A stretch of DNA of 51,786 bases, taken from positions 1 through 51,786 of the forward strand of contig NZ_FOTS01000038.1 of the NCBI RefSeq assembly GCF_900114615.1, written 5' to 3'. The notes below the pieces were generated by a model. That model made no database searches. It saw only the letters and a program-made list of their open reading frames with translations, and was not told where the DNA came from. This DNA comes from Pelosinus propionicus DSM 13327. GTDB lineage: Bacteria > Bacillota > Negativicutes > DSM-13327. The position numbers and the translations under genes are program-made. Shown piece by piece: positions 33,990 to 40,635 of this stretch (positions within the stretch are counted from its first letter, which is position 1; each line of letters opens with the position of its first letter).

Positions 33990-34020
33990 AAATAGCAAGG
34001 GATGGACCTTGCTATTTTTG
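33990..34020 (+). terminator. Terminator of dat
   Basis: AAATAGCAAGG pairs perfectly with CCTTGCTATTT around GATGGA, followed by TT. Confidence 0.85.
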
Positions 34021-34068
34021 TATATAGTAGTAAGAGAATTTGCATTTAATTTTTATGGGGGCTAAACG

Positions 34069-35499
34069 ATGCAGGATAAGTTGAAGAATTTGCCTTATTA
34101 TCGCTGGCTGATTTTTATTGTTACTGTACTGGGGACATTTATGGCTGTTTTAGATTCTAGCATTGTAAATGTAGCCCTGCCGCTGATAGCTGTTAGTTTT
34201 GGCGTCGAGCTAACAAATGTACAGTGGGTAGTGACCGCATATTTATTGGTTATTTCGAGCTTGCTGCCTTTATTCGGTAAGATCGGTGATATGTATGGGC
34301 GGCGTAAAATCTATCTCTTAGGATTTGCTATTTTCACAATGGGTTCACTATTGTGCAGTTTATCGAGTACAATTTGGTATTTAGTAGTTTCTAGGGTGTT
34401 GCAGGGCGCTGGTGCATCGATGTTAATGTCCAATGCTCCTGCAATTATAAGTGTAACATTTCCTGGTACAGAACGAGGGCGGGTTCTGGGAATGAATGGT
34501 ACTGTAGTGGCATTGGCAGCTATGGCTGGACCGAGTTTAGGCGGAATTTTGGTAGGGCTATTTAATTGGAAATGGATTTTTTACATTAATTTGCCCATCG
34601 GAGTACTTGCATATCTGCTAGGATACTATATTTTACCTTTTGAAAAGAAATATGCATCAGGAACTTTCGACTTTAAGGGAGCCGTTTTATTTGCATTGGG
34701 AATGACAGGTTTACTTGTGGTATTAAGCGAAGGACATGAATGGGGGTGGAATTCCTTAATTACAGTTGGTATTGGTGTAATAAGTTTGCTATTATTGAGT
34801 AGTTTTATCTGGTTTGAAGGCAGAATTAAGGAGCCGATGATTGATTTATCTTTATTTAAACGTTGGCCTTTTCTTGCAGGAAATGCATCTGGTTTACTAT
34901 CTTTCATGGCTATGTTCTCTAATAATATGTTGATGCCATTTTATTTGCATTCTGTATTATCGTTGACACCAACTCAGATTGGATTGGCAATAACACCTTT
35001 TCCATTATTGATGGCAATTGCTGCTCCTCTTAGTGGTTATTTATCGGAACGAGTTAGCCCTGTACTATTAACCAGCAGTGGTTTAGGAATTTTAATGCTA
35101 GGTTTGTTCTATTTGGCTGATTTAGATGCATATTCTACTATCTGGCATGTTGCTGTAGGTCAAGGTATTATGGGCATTGGCAATGGGATGTTTCAATCAC
35201 CCAATAATAATAGCGTATTAAGTTCTGTGCCTGTTAGTAAAGTTGGGTTAGCAAGCGGAATTAGTGCTTTGATGCGCAATGTTGGGATGGTAAGTGGTAC
35301 CGCAGTAGCCGTATCTGTCTTTGAAAGTAAAAGACAGCAAGTATTGGCAGAGACTTTAATTCTAAACCAGGATGCATATATGGGCGCCTTTTTGTCAGCG
35401 TATCATCTTGCATTAATGATTGGTGCCTGTTTTGCTGGCATAGGATTCATTATCTCATTAAGCAGAAAAGGGCATGTGCATTTAAGAGTTGTTAAGTGA
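34069..35499 (+). CDS. MFS drug:H+ antiporter, DHA2 (EmrB/QacA) family
   Basis: The 476-residue polytopic protein has about 14 membrane segments. Motif D1-like AVLDSSIVNVALPLI is at residues 25-39, followed by WVVTAYLLVISSLLPLFGKI, the motif A GKIGDMYGRRKIYLLG, and motif C-like GPSLGGILVG. This is the 14-helix DHA2 layout. A proton-driven export of toxic or fatty compounds is likely, with unknown specificity. GGGG precedes the ATG. No regulator gene is adjacent. Confidence 0.9.
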   Translation: MQDKLKNLPYYRWLIFIVTVLGTFMAVLDSSIVNVALPLIAVSFGVELTNVQWVVTAYLLVISSLLPLFGKIGDMYGRRKIYLLGFAIFTMGSLLCSLSSTIWYLVVSRVLQGAGASMLMSNAPAIISVTFPGTERGRVLGMNGTVVALAAMAGPSLGGILVGLFNWKWIFYINLPIGVLAYLLGYYILPFEKKYASGTFDFKGAVLFALGMTGLLVVLSEGHEWGWNSLITVGIGVISLLLLSSFIWFEGRIKEPMIDLSLFKRWPFLAGNASGLLSFMAMFSNNMLMPFYLHSVLSLTPTQIGLAITPFPLLMAIAAPLSGYLSERVSPVLLTSSGLGILMLGLFYLADLDAYSTIWHVAVGQGIMGIGNGMFQSPNNNSVLSSVPVSKVGLASGISALMRNVGMVSGTAVAVSVFESKRQQVLAETLILNQDAYMGAFLSAYHLALMIGACFAGIGFIISLSRKGHVHLRVVK

Positions 35500-35594
35500 A
35501 AGTTGTTTTTAATCAGTATATGTTTGGTAAAAAGTTGACAAGAGTATTATTTATTATTTATAGTAAAAGCATATCATTAAAAGGAGGGAATGGA

Positions 35595-35924
35595 ATGAAC
35601 CAAATATGGTTGCGGATTTTTATGGTAATGATTGGTGGCAATATTGTCAAATATATATTTATTAATCCTTATATTTGGGTATGTATTGATTTGGCGGTTT
35701 TTGGAATTGTCTATCTTGTTTTAAAACGGTATCCTTTTATTGATTTAAAGTCGAGCATGTCGTTTCTTGGTGGACTAACAGTTATTTCTATATTAGCGGA
35801 TTTAGAGATTATTAGTAATCTTGTTAGTAGTGTTCTTATTATGGGATTGTTGGCATGGATGATGTTTGGCCGGTCACGTGGTTCAAATAATCGACCAGTG
35901 AATCGTCATAAATGGCATAAATAA
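35595..35924 (+). CDS. Small polytopic membrane protein, unrecognised
   Basis: The 109-residue protein consists of three to four hydrophobic segments and ends in a basic, polar tail (GRSRGSNNRPVNRHKWHK). AAGGAGGG (35581-35588) sits six bases before ATG 35595, deciding the start; a longer frame from the efflux gene's end lacks a ribosome site. The efflux pump ends 95 bases upstream, so co-transcription is possible. I do not recognise the family. Confidence 0.6.
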   Translation: MNQIWLRIFMVMIGGNIVKYIFINPYIWVCIDLAVFGIVYLVLKRYPFIDLKSSMSFLGGLTVISILADLEIISNLVSSVLIMGLLAWMMFGRSRGSNNRPVNRHKWHK

Positions 35925-35980
35925 AGAAGGGTTTTGCTACGTGAACCCAGAGATTGTGATTTTAAATTCTTGCTGCTATG

Positions 35981-36032
35981 ATAAAAGACGTTTAACGTTG
36001 TTATAATTAACAATGTTAAACGTCCTTTTATT
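35981..36032 (+). terminator. Long hairpin terminator
   Basis: GACGTTTAACGTTGTT pairs with AACAATGTTAAACGTC (one G-U-type mismatch), and the flanking ATAAAA/TTTTAT extends the stem after a one-base bulge. It lies between the small membrane protein and the convergent metallopeptidase. Confidence 0.8.
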
Positions 36033-36122
36033 GGAGTTCAAATACAATATTCACAGCGTTCTTACCTTAATTGTATTCGGAGGAAATTCATACTAAAGTG
36101 AAATCCTTCTTTTAAAAAAGAG

Positions 36123-36860
36123 TTATGTGGAGCTGAGGAGGGTCATAATTAATACTCCATTCGCGTGAAGCCATTCACGACATTGCTTAAAGTGAGGTGA
36201 ATACTTTCCTACTTCTTGCCAAAAGGATTTAGAATGATTTGGTATACGCAAGTGGCAAAGCTCATGAATGACCAAGTAATCAATGACATTTATTGGTGCC
36301 ATGATGATTCGCCAATTATAATTAATATTACCTTTAGAAGAGCAGCTCCCCCAGCGGGTTTTTTGTTCTTTGATGGTAATTCGTCTTGGATTTACTTTTA
36401 TGATCGACGCCCAAAATGCTGTTCTTGCTACTAAGGTATTAGTAGCATGATGAATGTACCACTGCTTAAGGATCTTTTCTGCTGTTTCATTTGTATTTTT
36501 CTCAGTTAAAGGGAACATATGCAGCATAATTTGATTCTCTTCTACATGAACTATAGGTTTGTGAATATCTTTACTCATAAATTTAAGGATATGGGGCTGT
36601 CCTAAAAAAAGTATTACAGCTTTATCGCAAACTGATTTATTAATGGGGTTAGATGCTGCAGCTGTCAGTTTTGTTATTTGTTTTACAATCCACTTTCTTT
36701 TTTCAAGTATTATTTCTTCAATGCCTTCTTTGGAAAAGCGGGTAGGGGCAGTAATAGTCAAATGACTAGATGAATTTAATTTTAACTGGACCGACTTTCG
36801 ATTTTTTTGATATATGATAGTATATGTTAATTGATAATTGTCAATTTTAAATGTATGCAT
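36123..36860 (-). CDS. YgjP-like (DUF45, SprT-related) metallopeptidase
   Basis: The 245-residue protein carries RKSVQLKLN near its start, RWGSCSSKGNINYNWRI in the middle and the zinc motif VIHELCHLRIPNHSKSFW, with a third ligand candidate downstream. These are the hallmarks of the YgjP/DUF45 metal-dependent protease family. The physiological substrate is unknown. ATG 36860 is chosen because GAGGA lies about six bases upstream; an extended frame to 36926 would overlap the tRNA terminator. Confidence 0.87.
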   Translation of the reverse strand: MHTFKIDNYQLTYTIIYQKNRKSVQLKLNSSSHLTITAPTRFSKEGIEEIILEKRKWIVKQITKLTAAASNPINKSVCDKAVILFLGQPHILKFMSKDIHKPIVHVEENQIMLHMFPLTEKNTNETAEKILKQWYIHHATNTLVARTAFWASIIKVNPRRITIKEQKTRWGSCSSKGNINYNWRIIMAPINVIDYLVIHELCHLRIPNHSKSFWQEVGKYSPHFKQCREWLHANGVLIMTLLSST

Positions 36861-36899
36861 AATAGTCCTCATTAGACAGTGTAGTGCAGAAATCCTGCA

Positions 36900-36935
36900 G
36901 AAAAGAAAAAAGCCTCTAATTATCAATTAGAGGCT
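36900..36935 (-). terminator. Terminator of tRNA-Leu copy 1
   Basis: AGCCTCTAATT (36911-36921) and AATTAGAGGCT (36925-36935) pair perfectly; read on the minus strand they are followed by six T and a TCTTTT tail. Confidence 0.85.
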
Positions 36936-36944
36936 GTGAAATAC

Positions 36945-37030
36945 TGGTGCCGAAGGCCGGACTCGAACCGGCACGTGGAGTACACGTCTGATTTTGAGTC
37001 AGGTGCGTCTGCCAATTCCGCCACTTCGGC
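36945..37030 (-). tRNA. tRNA-Leu (anticodon CAA), copy 1
   Basis: The 86-base class II tRNA has CCA encoded. Acceptor arm GCCGAAG pairs with CTTCGGC, the anticodon loop is CTCAAAA in a CTGA/TCAG stem, a long variable arm follows, and the T-loop is GTTCGAGTC. It reads UUG codons. It is identical to copy 2. Confidence 0.95.
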
Positions 37031-37065
37031 ATAATTTATATTGAGTGCTTAGCTCAACGAATATT

Positions 37066-37094
37066 ATAATAACATAATAGATCGTTATTGTCAA
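37066..37094 (-). promoter_or_regulatory. Promoter of tRNA-Leu copy 1
   Basis: On the minus strand TTGACA (37094-37089), 17 bases and TATTAT (37071-37066) lie 35 bases before the tRNA. Confidence 0.75.
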
Positions 37095-37194
37095 GTTGCG
37101 GTCATGGAAAGTTGGATAAAAAAGTTATAATGAACTGTGAAAGTCAAATTTAGCTTAGTATTCGTCCTTGTGGTCAAAATTTTTTGTTTTTCAT

Positions 37195-37227
37195 AAAAAA
37201 AAAGACTTAGCATAAATGCAAAGTCTT
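37195..37227 (-). terminator. Terminator of tRNA-Leu copy 2
   Basis: On the minus strand AAGACTT-GCAT...ATGC-AAGTCTT (one mismatch) is followed by nine T. Confidence 0.85.
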
Positions 37228-37236
37228 ACAAAATAC

Positions 37237-37322
37237 TGGTGCCGAAGGCCGGACTCGAACCGGCACGTGGAGTACACGTCTGATTTTGAGTCAGGTGCGT
37301 CTGCCAATTCCGCCACTTCGGC
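37237..37322 (-). tRNA. tRNA-Leu (anticodon CAA), copy 2
   Basis: This 86-base gene is identical to the copy at 36945-37030 over its full length, including the CCA end. It has its own promoter and terminator, so the two copies are separate transcription units rather than one tandem transcript. Confidence 0.95.
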
Positions 37323-37370
37323 ACGTGCTAAGTTGTTTGGTGTTAGGCTTTTGCTCACCAGACAATTGAT

Positions 37371-37400
37371 ATAATACCATGGTAAGAATTATCTTGTCAA
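37371..37400 (-). promoter_or_regulatory. Promoter of tRNA-Leu copy 2
   Basis: On the minus strand TTGACA (37400-37395), 18 bases and TATTAT (37376-37371) lie upstream of the tRNA. The region also precedes a rightward gene at 37480. Confidence 0.7.
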
Positions 37401-37479
37401 GAATAATATCTGTGATTTGTATAATTATTTATTTTTTGGAAATAATTCTATCATATATGGAGATGAGGAGGATGACATT

Positions 37480-37842
37480 ATGGCAACGAAAATGGGGCGT
37501 TTACCTGTAAAAAAAGTTTTATTGAATAGCAAAACTGTTAGTGATGAAGGTGAATATGAATTTATTATCGATTGTGATTCGATTTATTTTGATGTAGGGT
37601 ATGATAATGAAGGTAATTTGCAATTTGTCGATCAGTATTTTTATACAGACCGTAATCCTCAAGGTGATTTAAATTCTGCTGCTGAGCAAAGTCTTCTATT
37701 AAGTGTTGACGATAACGATTTTCCTGTGAAAAGTTATCTTTTAGCGAAGCAAGAACAAGGGAATGAATGGCTGCGGTTTCATGCGGTAGTGCCTAAAACA
37801 GTTGATCCTGGATATTTTCATCAAAAATACCTTGGGGAATAA
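37480..37842 (+). CDS. Acidic soluble protein of unknown function
   Basis: The 120-residue protein is rich in Asp, Glu and aromatic residues (FIIDCDSIYFDVGYDNEGNL), with a predicted mostly beta character and no membrane segment. I do not recognise the family. ATG 37480 has GAGGAGGAT just upstream; a longer frame to 37417 runs through the ribosome site. A terminator follows. It is flanked by divergent tRNA genes and the orphan kinase. Confidence 0.6.
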   Translation: MATKMGRLPVKKVLLNSKTVSDEGEYEFIIDCDSIYFDVGYDNEGNLQFVDQYFYTDRNPQGDLNSAAEQSLLLSVDDNDFPVKSYLLAKQEQGNEWLRFHAVVPKTVDPGYFHQKYLGE

Positions 37843-37873
37843 ATAGTAATCTTTTTAATCAATTTCATATCTA

Positions 37874-37906
37874 TAGAGATAGCATCTTTGCTGTCTCTAT
37901 TTTTCT
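37874..37906 (+). terminator. Terminator after the acidic protein gene
   Basis: TAGAGATAGC pairs with GCTGTCTCTA (one mismatch), followed by TTTTTC. Confidence 0.8.
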
Positions 37907-37928
37907 TAAAGCATTGTCCTTGATTATA

Positions 37929-37974
37929 TGTAACAATATGGTAAAATACATTAAAAATGTAATAATATGGTAAA
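37929..37974. repeat. Two 17-base direct repeats before the kinase gene
   Basis: TGTAACAATATGGTAAA (37929-37945) and TGTAATAATATGGTAAA (37958-37974) differ at one base and start 29 bases apart. They lie in a 392-base non-coding gap and could be a tandem operator for an unidentified regulator. The rest of the gap holds a terminator and Spo0A-like boxes. Confidence 0.65.
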
Positions 37975-38019
37975 TAATACAATTGAGCGTAAAAATGTCA
38001 TAGCAAATAAAACTTATTG

Positions 38020-38132
38020 TGTCGAAATGAAGTAGAAAAGTGAGTGGGGATACGCTTGTTAAAACTAGGGTATTGAGACTTTGCATAAGAATATTCGACA
38101 AAACAGGCTGGTTTACTTAGAATTATGTCGCA
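38020..38132 (+). promoter_or_regulatory. Cluster of Spo0A-box-like sites before the histidine kinase
   Basis: TGTCGAA (38020-38026) and its inverse TTCGACA (38094-38100) both match the 0A-box core exactly; TGTCGCA (38126-38132) differs at one base. All lie 100-215 bases before the kinase start. Clustering of two exact boxes in 81 bases is unlikely by chance, but binding is an inference. Confidence 0.5.
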
Positions 38133-38234
38133 ATTTTACGAAAAGAACTTAGTCTAATTTAGCAGGACTTACAATTATTTACAAGAATATAAAGTATCAC
38201 TTTAATAAATAGGAAGGTAAGGAGAGGGCAAAAT

Positions 38235-39374
38235 ATGTACTTAGCGGCAGCTTCGCAAAATAGATTAGTACATTTAGTTAAAGAAGATGAGTATAAAGAA
38301 TATTTTGAGTCGACGACAAATGGAATCATACATCTTGACCGAGAAATGCGTATAAAAAGTTTGAATCGGGAAGCGGAACGAATTGGAGGAGTGGCTCATT
38401 CTGCTGTAATCGGAAAACGGGCGGAATTTGTTTTTCGAAAATACGGTGAACAATTCTTGAAAATCTTTGATATTTCAGAATATGAGGACATTAAGACTGC
38501 TAATATTAGTTTGAAAAGTAATGATCAAATCATTTATCTACACATCGATGCATTGAGGCTGGTTGATTCGCTGGGTGAATTCAATGGGATGATTGTTATA
38601 TTACAGGATGTGTCTGCTGTAAGAGCCGCTATAAAGCAAATACAGACTACACAAATGCTAGTATCATTGGGAGAATTAGCAGCTGGTGTAGCACATCATG
38701 TACGAACTCCTTTAACCACCATTAGCGGGTATCTGCAAGTTATGTTAGGGCGTATTGATGATGACAAGTATACTGTGCGTCGTGATGTATTGGAAACTTT
38801 ATTGGGTGAAGTTTCCTATATCAATGATGTAGTAAAAGAATTAATTCTTTTTGCAAAACCTCCTGTGCAAAAAGAGCCGGGTGTTGATTTGAATCGTTTG
38901 ATGGAAGAAGCACTATTGCTGAGTTTTAAAGATTTAGGTGGCGAAAAGATTAATATTAATAAAGAATTGGCTAAGAATCTTCCTGTTATTACTGCGGACA
39001 AAAATCTTATAAAGCAAGCGGTTATGAATATTATGCAAAATGCAATAGAATCCATGGATGGGGAAGGGATATTGAGTATAAAATCTTGGATGAATGCAGA
39101 GCTTAGTATGCTGGTGCTTGCAATCAATGATACTGGGACAGGAATAACACCAGAAATATTGTCACGCATATTTGAACCTTTTTACACAACTAAATTGGAT
39201 CGAGTCGGATTGGGGTTGCCTATTGCCAATCGTATTATTACAGAACATGGTGGTTTTGTTAATATTAGTGTAGGCGAGAAAGGTGGTACGAAAGTACATG
39301 TTTATTTGCCAATTGTTGATGACTGTACCAATCGCTTAGCAGTAGTGCATCAACAAATCTTAAATTTACAATAA
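38235..39374 (+). CDS. Orphan PAS-domain sensor histidine kinase
   Basis: The 379-residue protein has no membrane segment. A PAS domain covers about residues 20-130 (TTNGIIHLDREMRIKSLNRE), then HisKA with the phospho-acceptor His154 in LAAGVAHHVRTPLTTISGYL, then a HATPase domain with the N-box NIMQNAIESM, NDTGTGI, FEPFYTTK and GLGLPIANRI. The residue after the active His is His155 instead of the usual Glu. No response regulator is adjacent, as for sporulation kinases. With Spo0A-like boxes upstream, a role in a Spo0A pathway is plausible but not shown. AAGGAGAGGG precedes the ATG. Confidence 0.88.
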   Translation: MYLAAASQNRLVHLVKEDEYKEYFESTTNGIIHLDREMRIKSLNREAERIGGVAHSAVIGKRAEFVFRKYGEQFLKIFDISEYEDIKTANISLKSNDQIIYLHIDALRLVDSLGEFNGMIVILQDVSAVRAAIKQIQTTQMLVSLGELAAGVAHHVRTPLTTISGYLQVMLGRIDDDKYTVRRDVLETLLGEVSYINDVVKELILFAKPPVQKEPGVDLNRLMEEALLLSFKDLGGEKININKELAKNLPVITADKNLIKQAVMNIMQNAIESMDGEGILSIKSWMNAELSMLVLAINDTGTGITPEILSRIFEPFYTTKLDRVGLGLPIANRIITEHGGFVNISVGEKGGTKVHVYLPIVDDCTNRLAVVHQQILNLQ

Positions 39375-39482
39375 CGTAATCCTTAATATTTAAGAGCAAG
39401 AAATTATAGATCCAGTCATATGCACAGAACATCCTTCATATATGTTTAGTGTTCTTTAATTTTTGACAAAGAAGGGATGTCT

Positions 39483-40415
39483 GTGTTTGGTTTTTCAAGG
39501 ATTATACGTAGCATATTTTTCTTATTGTCTTTTATCCTCTTGCCTATTGGTGTGGCGGCTCAGCAAAATGATGTACCTCAAATTATTATCAATTTGCCTA
39601 GTCGCACTTTGCAATTGTATCATGGTAATATCATGAGCAAAGAATATTATGTAGCAATTGGTAAGCCCTCTACACCAACCCCTATGGGTAGTTTTTATAT
39701 TGTCAGTAAGGAACGTAATCCCGTTTGGATTCCCCCAGGACGTAATTATGTTGTAATGCCAGGACCTGATAATCCATTAGGATATCGTTGGATGGAGTTC
39801 TTGCCTTTATATGGAATACATGGAACCAACGCCCCTTGGACAATTGGCATGGCAGTGTCGAATGGCTGCGTGCGAATGCGAGAAGAGGAAGCAGAAGAAC
39901 TGTTTGAAATTGTTATGAATGGTACGCCTGTAACAATACTCTACGAGCGGATTAGAATTGATCTTGAAAAGAGTGGGAGAGCATCGATTGGCATCTATCC
40001 GGATGTTTATGGCTATAAAACAATTACTTTAGCTGATGTAAACGCAAAATTAGCTGAATATGGATATGAGGGATTTGTGAATGAAGAATTTTTGTCGGCG
40101 ATTCTAAGAGAAGAGAGCGGCAAACAAGTAGAATTTGCCAGGGATCAGAACATAATAATAAATCATACTCGATTGGAACAGAAAGGAATTTTGGTTGGCA
40201 ATTCCGCTTATCTGCCAGTTTGGGCTGTTGCTGCAGCTTGTAAAAGTGGTTTTATATGGGATGCTAAGAAAGAGTTAATTTGGAAAGATAATATTGCATA
40301 TCAAGGTCTGATAAAAAATGATATTATTTATAGTAAAATAGAAAATATTGAAAAGCTATTTAATTTGCGGACTGATTTTCAAGAAAATGATGAATTAGAG
40401 CTCAATAGTGATTAA
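39483..40415 (+). CDS. L,D-transpeptidase (YkuD) with copper-amine-oxidase-like C-terminal domain
   Basis: The 310-residue exported protein has an N-terminal signal-like hydrophobic segment ending near GVAAQQ. A YkuD domain follows with YGIHGTN (His113) and the catalytic AVSNGCVRM (Cys129), which cross-links peptidoglycan stem peptides. The C-terminal part (ILVGNSAYLPVWAVAAACKS, then FIWDAKKELIW) resembles the copper-amine-oxidase N-terminal-like domain found on envelope proteins. GTG 39483 is preferred: AAGGG is six bases upstream, whereas ATG 39477 abuts it. It is monocistronic. Confidence 0.88.
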   Translation: MFGFSRIIRSIFFLLSFILLPIGVAAQQNDVPQIIINLPSRTLQLYHGNIMSKEYYVAIGKPSTPTPMGSFYIVSKERNPVWIPPGRNYVVMPGPDNPLGYRWMEFLPLYGIHGTNAPWTIGMAVSNGCVRMREEEAEELFEIVMNGTPVTILYERIRIDLEKSGRASIGIYPDVYGYKTITLADVNAKLAEYGYEGFVNEEFLSAILREESGKQVEFARDQNIIINHTRLEQKGILVGNSAYLPVWAVAAACKSGFIWDAKKELIWKDNIAYQGLIKNDIIYSKIENIEKLFNLRTDFQENDELELNSD

Positions 40416-40501
40416 AGGCAGCATTGTGTAGCGATATTAGTATCAATATAAATGTTATTTATTAGAGTACTGATAAAAGCAGCTTATTTAGCATAAAATA
40501 G

Positions 40502-40547
40502 AAAAAGGATGCCGGGATAGATTTCCTTCTATTCCAGCATCCTTTTT
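40502..40547 (+). terminator. Terminator of the L,D-transpeptidase gene
   Basis: AAAAAGGATGC pairs with GCATCCTTTTT, and the stem extends inward with mismatches through ATAGA/TCTAT. Confidence 0.85.
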
Positions 40548-40635
40548 GAATAAAAAAATAGCAAAGAAAAAGGTATTTTGCAGCTGTTTAGCTAAGTATA
40601 TTAAGTTGAAATTTATTAATTAAGGTGGTAAGCAT

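Noticed and set aside
37195-37322. CRISPR-like repetition from the duplicated segment with 36945-37030
   Set aside because: The repeated unit is a complete tRNA-Leu gene, only two copies, with unrelated flanks.
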